This document shows positions 1 to 7,210 of a stretch of 7,272 bases of DNA, one piece after another. The DNA lies in assembly GCA_946887295.1 (NCBI GenBank), contig CAMPKP010000159.1, forward strand, positions 1 through 7,272, in the 5' to 3' direction. The DNA comes from an uncultured Gemmatimonadota bacterium. GTDB taxonomy: Bacteria; Gemmatimonadota; Gemmatimonadetes; Gemmatimonadales; GWC2-71-9. How positions within the stretch are numbered: position 1 is the first letter of the stretch; each line of letters begins with the position of its first letter. The translations under genes were made by a program, and so were the position numbers. The notes beneath the pieces are model-generated. The model had not been told where the DNA came from, did not search any database, and saw only the letters and a list, made by a program, of their open reading frames with translations.

Positions 1-564
1 AGGGGGCGCCTGCCGGGCGGCCGGCTTCGGCGCCGGCGGCTCGGCGGCGGGCTCGGGCGGCGGCGGCGGCGAGCGCTCGATCAGGTCCTCGACCGGCACG
101 GGCGCGGGCGCGGCCGGGGGCTCGGCGGCCTTGACCGGCGCGGTGATCAGCGCCTGGACCTCGGCCAGCCGCGCGATCTCCTTGCCGACCGTCTTCAGCT
201 GCTCCCGCAGCCCGTTCAGCCGGTTGTCGCTCTCCTCGCTGATCCGTCGCCATTCGTCGTCCCCGAACTCCCCGACGGCGTGCCGCACCTCGGCTTCGGC
301 GAGCTCCTCCTCGGCCTGGCGGCGCTGGACGTCGAGCTCGCCCTGGGTGACCTGGTGCCGGTGGAGCTCGTCGGCGATGGTGGTGGAGTGGCTGCGCAGG
401 CGCTCGATGACTCCGCGGAGCCGCACCTCGTAGTCCGCCCGCACTTTCTGCCGGACGGCCTGGGGCGCCTTGTCCCCCGCGGAGTCGAGCTTGGCGAGCC
501 ACTGCTCGAACTGGGCCCGCTGCTCCAGAAGGGCTTCGATGCTGTTGTCGGTATCCGTGGCCAT
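1..564 (-). CDS. Coiled-coil, proline-rich protein of unknown function (C-terminus beyond the window)
   Basis: I do not recognise a named family. The frame is open from the ATG at 564 to the window edge, giving 188 residues with no stop, so the gene is partial at its 3' end. Residues 1-140 are strongly charged and predicted helical, with heptad-like segments at about 8-27, 45-95 and 105-138, rich in Glu, Arg, Leu and Gln. From about 142 the chain becomes a low-complexity Pro/Ala/Glu linker with a five-proline run at 166-170. No signal peptide or membrane segment is visible, so the visible part looks cytoplasmic. A coiled coil followed by a Pro/Ala linker usually tethers a further domain, which would lie off the window. 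The start is supported by AGAGGAA eight bases upstream and by a good promoter at 625-651. It lies 118 bases after pyrC and probably forms its own transcription unit. Function is unknown; a structural or adaptor role is only a guess. Confidence 0.85.
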   Translation of the reverse strand, partial: MATDTDNSIEALLEQRAQFEQWLAKLDSAGDKAPQAVRQKVRADYEVRLRGVIERLRSHSTTIADELHRHQVTQGELDVQRRQAEEELAEAEVRHAVGEFGDDEWRRISEESDNRLNGLREQLKTVGKEIARLAEVQALITAPVKAAEPPAAPAPVPVEDLIERSPPPPPEPAAEPPAPKPAARQAPP

Positions 565-572
565 AGCGGGCG

Positions 573-579
573 TTCCTCT
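573..579 (-). promoter_or_regulatory. Shine-Dalgarno of the coiled-coil gene
   Basis: On the minus strand the bases read AGAGGAA, ending 8 bases before the ATG at 564. This fixes the start of a frame that has no stop within the window. Confidence 0.75.
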
Positions 580-624
580 GCCGAGGGCGTGGATCTGTTC
601 GGACGGCCTGATTCTCGGGATGTA

Positions 625-651
625 CTTATACGGGGGTAGATCCGCTGTCAA
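625..651 (-). promoter_or_regulatory. Sigma70-type promoter for the coiled-coil gene
   Basis: Read on the minus strand, a perfect TTGACA (651-646) is followed by TATAAG (630-625) after 15 bases, or by the overlapping TAAGTA (628-623) after 17 bases. The bases just upstream of the -35 box (652-662) are AT-rich, unlike the rest of the window, and may act as an UP-like element. Transcription would start near 616-618, giving a leader of about 50 bases before the ATG at 564. The promoter lies about 31 bases after the pyrC stop, so the downstream gene need not depend on the pyr cluster. The 15/17-base ambiguity in the -10 box is the main doubt. Confidence 0.7.
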
Positions 652-682
652 AATCTAACTACGCGGCCCGCCCAGCCGAAGT

Positions 683-1984
683 CTACCTCGACCCCGGAGC
701 CGGCTGGCGAGCGAAGACCACCTGCCCCCGCACGATCGTCATGTCCGCCCGTCCGGTCAGCCGGCGCCCGGCGAAGGGCGTGTTCCGGCTCTTGGAGAAG
801 AACTCCTCGGGCTGCACCGTCCAGTCTGCCGAGGGGTCGAGCACCACGACGTCCGCCGGGGCCCCCGGGGCCAGGGTGCCGCCGGGCAAGTTGAAGATCC
901 GGGCCGGCATGACACTCATGCGGCTCACCAGATCCGCGAGCGAGAGCAGTCCGGTCTCCACCAGCTCGGTCACAGCCAGGCCGAGAGCGGTCTCCAGCCC
1001 GATGATGCCGTTCGGCGCGTCGTCGAACTCGCGCTCCTTCGCATCGTAGTGGTGCGGCGCGTGGTCGGTGCAGATGACGTCGATGGTGCCGTCCCGGAGC
1101 GCCTGCCGGATCGCCTCCCGGTCCTCGGGCTCGCGCAGCGGCGGATTCATCTTCGCGTTGGTGTTGTACCCCTCGCACGCCTCGTGCGTGAGCGTGAAAT
1201 GGTGCGGGCAGGCCTCCGCCGTGACCCGCAGACCCTTCTCCTTGGCCCGGCGGATGAGCTCGACCGAGCCGCGGGTGGACATGTGGCAGAGGTGCACGTG
1301 TCCTCCCGTGAGCTCCGCCAGCAGGATGTCGCGCGCCACCATGATCTCTTCGGCCGCGGCCGGGATGCCCTTGAGCCCCAGCCGGGTCGACACCAGGCCT
1401 TCGTGCATCGCGCCGCCCGCGGCGAGCGTGGGCTCCTCGCAGTGGTCGGCCACGGGGATCCCGAAGGTGCGCGCGTACTCCAGGGCCGTCCGCATGAGGT
1501 GGCTGGAGGCCACCGGCTTGCCGTCGTCGCTCACCGCGACGGCGCCGGCCCCGACCAGCTCGCCGAACTCGGCGAGCTGCCGTCCCTTCTGGCCGAGCGA
1601 CACGGCCCCGATCGGATAGACCCTCGCCTTTGCCGCCCGTTGCGCCTGGCTCACGATGAAGCCGACCGCCGCCTGGTTGTCGGTCACCGGATCGGTGTTC
1701 GGCATCGCGCAGATCGCGGAGAACCCTCCGGCGGCGGCCGCCATCGAGCCGGTGGCGACGGTCTCCAGGTCCTCCTGCCCCGGCTCGCGCAGATGCACGT
1801 GCAGGTCGATGAGCCCGGGCGCGACGACCTTGCCCGCGGCGTCCACCACGACGGCGTCATCGGGCCGGCCGAGGTCGCGTCCCGAGGCCTGCACCTTCCC
1901 GTCGGCGAGGAGCACGTCGGCGGTCTGGTCGGTGCCGCGCGACGGATCGAGCACTCGTCCGCCGCGGATGAGGATGGGCCGCAC
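683..1984 (-). CDS. pyrC: Dihydroorotase, class I (PyrC)
   Basis: Zinc amidohydrolase that reversibly cyclises N-carbamoyl-L-aspartate to L-dihydroorotate, the third step of de novo pyrimidine synthesis, in the cytoplasm. The 433-residue product has the usual class I length. All expected active-site elements are visible: HVH metal ligands at 62-64 followed by LREPG (65-69), the SDDGKP loop at 152-157, DHCEE with His181, the HLCHMSTR segment (231-238), ACPHHF (259-263), and catalytic Asp307 in CTDHAPHH. The substrate-binding segment NPPLR (280-284) is also present. The start is taken as GTG at 1984 because GGAGG lies 8 bases upstream and the protein then begins directly with the first beta strand. 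A longer in-frame extension upstream would run through pyrB and resembles no PyrC N-terminus. It follows the pyrB stop by one base, so translation is probably coupled. It appears to encode an active enzyme, not a degenerate PyrC-like partner. Confidence 0.97.
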   Translation of the reverse strand: MRPILIRGGRVLDPSRGTDQTADVLLADGKVQASGRDLGRPDDAVVVDAAGKVVAPGLIDLHVHLREPGQEDLETVATGSMAAAAGGFSAICAMPNTDPVTDNQAAVGFIVSQAQRAAKARVYPIGAVSLGQKGRQLAEFGELVGAGAVAVSDDGKPVASSHLMRTALEYARTFGIPVADHCEEPTLAAGGAMHEGLVSTRLGLKGIPAAAEEIMVARDILLAELTGGHVHLCHMSTRGSVELIRRAKEKGLRVTAEACPHHFTLTHEACEGYNTNAKMNPPLREPEDREAIRQALRDGTIDVICTDHAPHHYDAKEREFDDAPNGIIGLETALGLAVTELVETGLLSLADLVSRMSVMPARIFNLPGGTLAPGAPADVVVLDPSADWTVQPEEFFSKSRNTPFAGRRLTGRADMTIVRGQVVFARQPAPGSR

Positions 1985-1985
1985 G

Positions 1986-2942
1986 CTACTCCCCTCCCCC
2001 GCCGGGGTTGGCCCAGTCGGGCGATCCGCCCGCCAGCAGATACAGCACCGCCATGCGTACCGCGACACCGTTGGTCACCTGCGGCAGGATGACGCTGTGG
2101 GGCCCGTCCGCCACGTCGCTGTCGATCTCGACCCCGCGGTTCATCGGTCCCGGATGAAGGATGAGCAGATCCTTGGGCGCCCTGGCCAGCCGCTCGGTGG
2201 TGACGCCGAACACCCGGTTGTACTCCCTGAGCGAGGGGAGGAAGCCCGACTGCATGCGCTCGAGCTGCAGCCGCAGCACGTTGAGCGCATCGGCCCACTG
2301 GATGGCGTCCTCGATCCGCGGCAGGATCGTCACTCCGAGCTCGTGTACGTTGCGCGGCAGGAGCGTCGCCGGGCCGCACACTCCGACCTGCGCGCCCAGC
2401 TTGGTCAGGCCCCAGATGTTGCTGCGGGCGACGCGGCTGTGAAGGATGTCGCCGCAGATGGCGACCTTGAGCCCGTCGAGGCGCTTGAACCGGTCCCGCA
2501 GGGTGAGCATGTCGAGCAGCCCCTGGGTCGGATGCTCGTGCTTTCCGTCCCCGGCGTTGATGACGTTGGACCGGATCCGCTGGCCGAGGAACTGCGCCGC
2601 GCCCGAGGCGCCGTGGCGGATCACCACCATGTCGATCCGCATCGCCTCGAGATTCCGGGCGGTGTCCACCAGGGTCTCGCCCTTGCTCACCGAGCTGCCC
2701 GCGACGGCCACGTTGACGGTGTCGGCGCTGAGCCGCTTCTCGGCGAACTCGAACGAGATCCGGGTGCGGGTGGAGGCTTCGAAGAAGAGATTGACGATGG
2801 TCTTGCCGCGGAGCGCCGGCACCTTCTTGATCGCGCGCTCGCTCACTTCCTTGAACGGCTCGGCGGTGTCGAGGATGAGCTGGATCTGCTCGCGGCTGAG
2901 GGGCTCGAGGCCGATGAGGTCCTTGCCGAGGCTGGCGCTCAT
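1986..2942 (-). CDS. pyrB: Aspartate carbamoyltransferase catalytic chain (PyrB)
   Basis: Transfers the carbamoyl group from carbamoyl phosphate to L-aspartate, the committed step of pyrimidine synthesis. The 318 residues match a normal catalytic chain. Visible signatures are the carbamoyl-phosphate motif STRTR (57-61) in [14 protein letters not shown], the S83...K87 loop (SSVSKGET) contributed to the neighbouring subunit, R109-H110, HPTQ (137-140), the RLQ aspartate-loop motif (224-226) and HPGPMNRG (263-270). The ATG at 2942 overlaps the pyrR stop by four bases (ATGA), which fixes the start; only a weak GGTG-type ribosome site precedes it, consistent with translational coupling. Its last codons (Gly-rich tail GGGGE) also form the Shine-Dalgarno of pyrC. 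No pyrI regulatory subunit is present, so control probably falls to PyrR. In other phyla, PyrB and PyrC of such clusters can form a complex; nothing here tests that. Confidence 0.98.
   Translation of the reverse strand: MSASLGKDLIGLEPLSREQIQLILDTAEPFKEVSERAIKKVPALRGKTIVNLFFEASTRTRISFEFAEKRLSADTVNVAVAGSSVSKGETLVDTARNLEAMRIDMVVIRHGASGAAQFLGQRIRSNVINAGDGKHEHPTQGLLDMLTLRDRFKRLDGLKVAICGDILHSRVARSNIWGLTKLGAQVGVCGPATLLPRNVHELGVTILPRIEDAIQWADALNVLRLQLERMQSGFLPSLREYNRVFGVTTERLARAPKDLLILHPGPMNRGVEIDSDVADGPHSVILPQVTNGVAVRMAVLYLLAGGSPDWANPGGGGE
1993..1997 (-). promoter_or_regulatory. Shine-Dalgarno of pyrC inside the end of pyrB
   Basis: GGAGG on the minus strand, 8 bases before the GTG at 1984, lies within the codons for the glycine-rich tail of PyrB. 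It decides the pyrC start in favour of GTG 1984. Confidence 0.8.
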
Positions 2943-3472
2943 GCCCGCACCAGCTCGACCGCGTCGCGGCCGTCGAGCTCGGAGACGAGCACGTCCACCC
3001 GGTCGCCCGGGCTCGCGGTCACTTTCCTGCCGACGATGTCGGCCTGGATCGGCAGCTCCCGCCCGCCACGGTCGATCAGGACGCAGAGCAGGATGCGCCG
3101 CGGGCGTCCGAAGTCCGAGCACTCGTCGAGCGCCGCCCGGACCGTGCGCCCGGTGTACAGCACGTCGTCCACGATCGCCACCGTCTTGCCGTCGAGGTCG
3201 GGCAGGCTGGTCTCGCCGACCACGGGCCGGGGGCCGACGGTCTGCAGGTCGTCGCGATAGAGGGTGATGTCGAGCTTGCCCCACGGGACGGTGACGCCTT
3301 CGGACTGCGCGATGAGCGCCCGGATGCGTGACGCCAGCTCGACCCCCCGGCGCTGGATGCCGACCAGCACCAGGCCGTCGGTGCCGTTGGCGCGCTCGAC
3401 GATCTCCGTCGCCATGCGCGCCAGCGTGCGGGCCAGCGCGCGGTCGTCCATGAGGGGAACTCGGGTGGGCAT
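2939..3472 (-). CDS. pyrR: Bifunctional pyr operon regulator / uracil phosphoribosyltransferase (PyrR)
   Basis: PyrR proteins bind pyr mRNA in response to UMP or UTP to reduce pyr gene expression, and many also convert uracil plus PRPP to UMP. The 177-residue product has the family length and aligns end to end with my recollection of Bacillus PyrR, including the N-terminal 27 residues. Key motifs are VGIQRRG (37-43), DITLYRDDL (68-76), the PRPP-binding loop [13 protein letters not shown] (98-110), GRP (122-124) and [14 protein letters not shown] (132-145). The ATG at 3472 is chosen because an in-frame TAG lies five codons upstream (3487-3485) and the next ATG (3451) would clip a conserved N-terminus. 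No Shine-Dalgarno precedes either ATG. It is first in the pyr cluster, 50 bases after the propeller gene, and overlaps pyrB by four bases. No Bacillus-type leader attenuator fits in that 50-base gap. Confidence 0.96.
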   Translation of the reverse strand: MPTRVPLMDDRALARTLARMATEIVERANGTDGLVLVGIQRRGVELASRIRALIAQSEGVTVPWGKLDITLYRDDLQTVGPRPVVGETSLPDLDGKTVAIVDDVLYTGRTVRAALDECSDFGRPRRILLCVLIDRGGRELPIQADIVGRKVTASPGDRVDVLVSELDGRDAVELVRA

Positions 3473-3522
3473 CGGGGCGGGAAGCTAGCGGCGGGAGCCG
3501 ATGCGGGGAAGGGTTTTGGCCC
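3473..3522 (-). other. 50-base gap between the propeller gene and pyrR
   Basis: This gap would be expected to hold a pyr leader, promoter or terminator. On the minus strand it is C-rich, with a short AAAA run near 3515-3518. I see no -35/-10 pair, no hairpin followed by a U-run and no ribosome-binding sequence. Either the pyr promoter lies inside the 3' end of the propeller gene, or pyrR is read through from the upstream genes. Confidence 0.5.
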
Positions 3523-4824
3523 CTAGATCACTCCCACCCGCACCAGGATCTCCGACTGGCCCACTCGCGGCAGCGGCATCGCCGCCTTGGGATCCTTCAT
3601 GTCCCGCATCGCGGCGAGCTTCGCCCGGTGCTCCGCCGCCGTGGTCTGGCTCCAGGCGACAGCCACCGAATCCCCCTGCACCGCCAGCACCGGGAAGCTG
3701 GCCGCCACCTCCGGATCACTCAGCACCTGCTCCGAGCCGAAGGTCCGGCCGCCGTCGCTCGAGCGGCGCACGAGGACGCGGGGCGTCTCTCCCAGGCCGT
3801 CATCCCAGGCGAGATAGACCCGCTCGCCGGCAACGGCGAGCTGCACGTGCGCCGGCCGAGCGCGGTCACCGGTTGCGATCGGTCGAGCGGCGAAGCTCTT
3901 GGCTCCGTCGTCGGATCTGGCGTAGTAGACGCCCGCCTCGCCCTGCTTGCCGGTCCACCAGGCCACGTGCACCGCACCCTTCGCATCCACCTCGAGCGAG
4001 GGGCCGGCGTGAGGGCATCCGGGATAGACCCAGTCGTCCGCCCGGGTCCGCACCGGCGAGGCCCAGGTCTTCCCCCCGTCGGACGAGCGAGTGACGACCA
4101 CGTCGCGCACGTCGCCCGGCAGGATCGCGCGCCAGGCCACGTAGATCGTGCCGTTCCCCGCGACGGCCACGGAGGTCCGGCAGCAGGGACAGGTGGGATC
4201 GGTGTAGATCGGCCGATTGGGCTCCCAGCTTCGCCCGCCATCGGTCGAGCGGCTCATCCAGACGCCGGACTTGCCGCGCCGTGCGTCGAGCCAGGTCGCC
4301 AGTAGCGTGCCGTCCGGCGCGGCGGTGAGCGCATGGAAGTTGTGTGAGCCGAACTCGGTGCCGTCGTTCACCGTCCCCGGCTCGCTCCAGGTTCGCCCCG
4401 AATCGCTGGAGCGCACGAAGCGGAGCGCGCTGCGGGGGAACCGCTCGCCGGGCACTTCCTTGCCCACCGCATACAACACCGAGATGCCCCCGGCGCTGTC
4501 GGCGGCAAGCTGGGGCGGCGCCTCGCCGTGGGCTTCGATGGGTCCCAGCGGGTCGCGCACCGTGACGGTCGGAAGCGCCTCCTCGGCGCCGGCGGGCGTC
4601 ACGGACACGTGCAGGCTGCCGTCCGAACCACCTCCGGGCGCGGAGACCCACGCCACCACCCGGTCTCCGCCCGGAGTGGCGAGAAACATCGGAGTCGCGC
4701 CGTTCTCGGTCTCCTGGGAGACCACCCGCGCCGGCGTGAAGCGCGACGGGCTTTCCGCGCCAAGCCCTCCGCACGCGGCGACGAGGGCCGCGGCAGCGGG
4801 CATCAATCGGTGCAGTCGTGTCAT
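3523..4824 (-). CDS. Asp-box (BNR) beta-propeller lipoprotein, sialidase-like fold, function unknown
   Basis: A 433-residue secreted protein. Residues 1-18 form a lipoprotein signal peptide with lipobox VAAC and acylated Cys18, so it is probably anchored in the outer membrane. Five Asp-boxes of the type SxDxGxTW occur around Asp141, Asp195, Asp249, Asp305 and Asp357, spaced 52-56 residues apart. Each precedes an inner-strand motif ending in Trp (178, 231, 289, 340, 391). Similar strands near Trp59 and Tyr118 suggest six or seven blades. I find no clear RIP motif or arginine triad of true sialidases, so enzymatic sialidase activity is doubtful. CPCC (212-215), GCPH (269-272), H161/H164 and H326 sit at matching places in consecutive blades. 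The ATG at 4824 has GAGGAG seven bases upstream, overlapping the receptor stop, so translation with the TonB-dependent receptor is probably coupled. Alternatives: a substrate-binding partner of the receptor, or a divergent glycan-active enzyme. Confidence 0.92.
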   Translation of the reverse strand: MTRLHRLMPAAAALVAACGGLGAESPSRFTPARVVSQETENGATPMFLATPGGDRVVAWVSAPGGGSDGSLHVSVTPAGAEEALPTVTVRDPLGPIEAHGEAPPQLAADSAGGISVLYAVGKEVPGERFPRSALRFVRSSDSGRTWSEPGTVNDGTEFGSHNFHALTAAPDGTLLATWLDARRGKSGVWMSRSTDGGRSWEPNRPIYTDPTCPCCRTSVAVAGNGTIYVAWRAILPGDVRDVVVTRSSDGGKTWASPVRTRADDWVYPGCPHAGPSLEVDAKGAVHVAWWTGKQGEAGVYYARSDDGAKSFAARPIATGDRARPAHVQLAVAGERVYLAWDDGLGETPRVLVRRSSDGGRTFGSEQVLSDPEVAASFPVLAVQGDSVAVAWSQTTAAEHRAKLAAMRDMKDPKAAMPLPRVGQSEILVRVGVI

Positions 4825-4831
4825 GATGTCG

Positions 4832-4837
4832 CTCCTC
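4832..4837 (-). promoter_or_regulatory. Shine-Dalgarno of the propeller lipoprotein gene
   Basis: GAGGAG on the minus strand overlaps the TGA stop (4838-4836) of the upstream receptor gene and ends 7 bases before the ATG at 4824. It settles that start over longer frames running back into the receptor gene, and implies coupled translation. Confidence 0.85.
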
Positions 4838-7157
4838 AGTTGAACCGGTACTGGGCACCGAGGAAGAACTGCCGCGGCGCCCCCGGCCGGAACCGCTCGC
4901 CCTGCTGCGCGTTGAACGATGACGCTTCCGCGAAGCGCCTGTCGGCCAGGTTGGTGACCCGGCCGCTCAGCTCCAGGTGCTCCATCACCGGCACCGTGGC
5001 GTAGACGTTGAACAGGTCGTGCCCGTCGTATTTGTGGGTGTTCTCCGGATCCATCCAGTACGAGCCCAGCTTCACCCACTCGACAGCGACCAGGCCCCGG
5101 GAGAGAAACGGCGGCCGGTAGCTGATCCGTCCGTTGCCGAGAAGCCTCGGCGCGAGCTCCATCTCGTTGCCGGTGTAGTCCACTCCCGGCCGGGGCTCCC
5201 ACTGCACGTAGCGGTGCCTGGCATAGGAGACCGCCGCGTCGAGCCGCAGCCCCTGCGCGACGCCGACGCCGACACCCACCTCCACGCCGCGGTGGTTGGT
5301 GGCGCCCGCGTTCTGGGTGAGCCGCAGGCCGTTCGAGGGGTCGAAGAACGTGAGGATGTCGTCCCTGAGGCGCATGCTGTAGCCGGTCACCTCCACGGTC
5401 ACGACGCCGGCCAGCGCGGTGCGGACTCCCGCCTCCCAGCTCCGGGCCCGGAGCGGCTTCAGGTCCACCGTGCTGACCGCCGCGCCCTGACGGAAGAGCT
5501 GGCTCTCGGCCGGGGCACGGAACGCCTCCCGGTAGGAGGCGAAGAGATTCGCGTTGGGGGCGATCTCCCAGGTGGCCCCGAGCTTCGGGCTGAGTCGATC
5601 GAAGGTGACGCCGGTGGACGCCGGGCGACGGTGCGCACCGGTCGTCAGGATGGAGAGCCGGTTCTCGTAGTCGTAGCCGATGTGATCGTACCGCGCGCCG
5701 GCGCTCAGCTGAACCCGGCCCGGCAGCGATATGTCGGCCTGGGCGTATGGCGACGCCTGCCAGAAGGTCACATCGTAGTCGTACTGCACCTCACCGGTGG
5801 TGTAGGCGCGGAAGAACTGTCCGGATCGCTCGGGAAGGATCTCCGTCTCGAGCCGGCTGCCCGGCGTGTACTCCAGATCCACGCCGGTGCTCAGGTTGGT
5901 CCGCAGCGGCGCCACGAGCAGGCGGTAGCGTGTCAGCAGCCCGACCGAGTGATGCCGGCTCTCCCACACCTGGGGGTCGAAGCCGAGCTGCCACGACGGG
6001 AGCAGGTCCAGCTCGTTGTATCGGGTATAGAGCGTCGCACCGAAGGAGGAGGACTCGCCCAGCACCTGGAGCTCGGTCGAGAGGCGCGCGGCCTTCACCC
6101 TCCGGAACGCGATCGGGAAATAGGTGAGCGAGGGAGAGCCGGCGTAGTCCTCCGCCGCAAGATCGCCCCCGCCATCCCCGGGCTGATCGATGTGGGAGAG
6201 CGACGCCACGGTCTTGAGACGGCTGCGGTCGCCTAGGGCGTAGTCCCATCTCACCGTGCCGCTCTGGCGGTCGTACGGCGTCGCATCGCGCCACCCGTCG
6301 CCGCGGGTGATGTTCACGTCGGCGCGCAAGCCGCTGCGTCCGATCGTCGTGCTGGCCGTGCCCAGGCCCCGAAGGTAGGTACTGCTCCCGCCTTCCACGA
6401 ACACCTCGGCCTCGGGGTGAGCCGAAGGATCGCGGGTGAAGGCGTTCACCACGCCGCCTACCGCGTCGCTGCCGTAGATCGCCGTACCGGGCCCCTTGAT
6501 GATCTCGAGCCGCCCCGCCTGCGGGATGTTGATCTCGTAGAGCGCGTTGTGGTTGAAGAAGCCGGTGGAGCGGATCGGGACGCCGTCCTCCAGATACGCG
6601 TAGAGCGCCTTGGTGGTGATCGGCTGCCGGATCGCGGTGGCGTGCCCTTCCCCGCCGAAGTTGCTCAGGTAGACGCCGGGTGTCCGGTTCACGATCTCGG
6701 ACGGGTGGTGACCGCGGGTCTCGCGGATCTCCTCTCCCCTGATCACGCCGACACTCACGGGGGTGGTCGAGGCCAGTTGCTCCTCCCGGCTGCTGCTGAC
6801 CACCACCTCGGGCAGATTGACGACGGCGGGATGCAGCCGGAGCTCGACCCTCGCGACCTCACCCGGGACGACCGTCAGCGCCTGCGCGGTCGGCTGGTAC
6901 CCGGTGGCGCGCACCTCCAGCCGCTGGCTTCCGAACTTCACGCCGGGGAGCAGAAACCGACCCGCCGAATCCGAGGTCGCACGCCTGCCGAGGCCGAAGA
7001 TTCCGACCAGCGCGCCCGGGATCGGGCGGTTGCCGTCGGCACTCAGGACGACGCCTTCCACGCTGCCGCTCAGATCCTGCGCCCGCGCGGCGGTCGCCGT
7101 CGCGCAAGCGCACGCCGCCAGCAACGCACCTCGCAGACTCGCATGCCTGCCGATCAT
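4836..7157 (-). CDS. TonB-dependent outer-membrane receptor with N-terminal carboxypeptidase-regulatory-like domain
   Basis: Outer-membrane beta-barrel that imports a bound ligand using TonB/ExbBD energy. In the 773-residue product, residues 1-26 are a signal peptide (predicted cut after ARA). About 31-110 is a carboxypeptidase-regulatory-like beta sandwich (EGVVLSADGNRPIPGALV ... TGYQPT). A TonB-box-like LPEVVVSSSR lies at 115-124. The plug spans about 125-245, with the segments YLEDGVP (188-194), LEIIKGPGTAIYGSDAVGG (217-235) and VVNAF. The rest is barrel, with typical late motifs TNLADRRF and FRPGAPRQFFLGAQYRF. The ATG at 7157 is preferred because GGTGGAG lies six bases upstream; a GTG at 7169 would add four residues but has no ribosome site. 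The chain ends in Asn after the usual terminal Phe. LAAC at 13-16 resembles a lipobox, but the preceding hydrophobic stretch is short. It is followed 11 bases later by the propeller lipoprotein gene. The substrate cannot be read from sequence; siderophore, metal, cobalamin and glycan are all possible. Confidence 0.95.
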   Translation of the reverse strand: MIGRHASLRGALLAACACATATAARAQDLSGSVEGVVLSADGNRPIPGALVGIFGLGRRATSDSAGRFLLPGVKFGSQRLEVRATGYQPTAQALTVVPGEVARVELRLHPAVVNLPEVVVSSSREEQLASTTPVSVGVIRGEEIRETRGHHPSEIVNRTPGVYLSNFGGEGHATAIRQPITTKALYAYLEDGVPIRSTGFFNHNALYEINIPQAGRLEIIKGPGTAIYGSDAVGGVVNAFTRDPSAHPEAEVFVEGGSSTYLRGLGTASTTIGRSGLRADVNITRGDGWRDATPYDRQSGTVRWDYALGDRSRLKTVASLSHIDQPGDGGGDLAAEDYAGSPSLTYFPIAFRRVKAARLSTELQVLGESSSFGATLYTRYNELDLLPSWQLGFDPQVWESRHHSVGLLTRYRLLVAPLRTNLSTGVDLEYTPGSRLETEILPERSGQFFRAYTTGEVQYDYDVTFWQASPYAQADISLPGRVQLSAGARYDHIGYDYENRLSILTTGAHRRPASTGVTFDRLSPKLGATWEIAPNANLFASYREAFRAPAESQLFRQGAAVSTVDLKPLRARSWEAGVRTALAGVVTVEVTGYSMRLRDDILTFFDPSNGLRLTQNAGATNHRGVEVGVGVGVAQGLRLDAAVSYARHRYVQWEPRPGVDYTGNEMELAPRLLGNGRISYRPPFLSRGLVAVEWVKLGSYWMDPENTHKYDGHDLFNVYATVPVMEHLELSGRVTNLADRRFAEASSFNAQQGERFRPGAPRQFFLGAQYRFN

Positions 7158-7163
7158 TGTGTT

Positions 7164-7170
7164 CTCCACC
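7164..7170 (-). promoter_or_regulatory. Shine-Dalgarno of the TonB-dependent receptor
   Basis: GGTGGAG on the minus strand ends six bases before the ATG at 7157. It overlaps the competing GTG at 7169, which itself has no upstream ribosome site, so the ATG is the better start. Confidence 0.75.
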
Positions 7171-7177
7171 GCAGAGG

Positions 7178-7194
7178 CCGCCCTGATGGGGCGG
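7178..7194 (-). other. GC hairpin in the receptor leader
   Basis: A perfect six-base-pair inverted repeat (CCGCCC / GGGCGG) with a five-base loop lies 20 bases upstream of the receptor ATG, just ahead of its ribosome site. No U-run follows, so it is not an intrinsic terminator. It could be a 5' UTR structure or an operator; in GC-rich DNA it may also be chance. Confidence 0.4.
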
Positions 7195-7210
7195 AGCCTG
7201 AGTCCGATGG

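Noticed and set aside
652..682. Intrinsic terminator after pyrC
   Set aside because: I found no stable hairpin followed by a U-run between the pyrC stop and the next promoter.
1049..3260. Long open frames on the plus strand opposite pyrC, pyrB and pyrR
   Set aside because: GC-rich codon use on the opposite strand leaves few stops. The translations are Arg/Pro/Ser/Ala-rich without recognisable motifs, while the minus strand encodes complete enzymes.
2943..3284. N-terminal extension of PyrB by 114 codons
   Set aside because: It runs through pyrR in another frame with Arg-rich sequence. The ATG at 2942 gives a normal PyrB length and a typical ATGA overlap.
4825..5202. N-terminal extension of the propeller protein by 126 codons
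   Set aside because: It lies in the wrong frame of the receptor gene. The ATG at 4824 has a good ribosome site and begins a proper lipoprotein signal peptide.
4977..6236. 419-codon plus-strand open frame inside the receptor gene
   Set aside because: It is an antisense shadow of the receptor coding sequence; the composition (many Arg, Val, Gly, His) shows no domain, and the receptor frame has continuous family motifs.
7110..7121. Receptor as a lipoprotein via LAAC at residues 13-16
   Set aside because: Only about six uncharged residues separate Arg9 from the Cys, short for a lipoprotein signal, and a normal ARA cleavage site follows at 24-26.
7158..7169. GTG at 7169 as the receptor start
   Set aside because: No ribosome site precedes it, whereas GGTGGAG sits at the ideal distance before the ATG at 7157.
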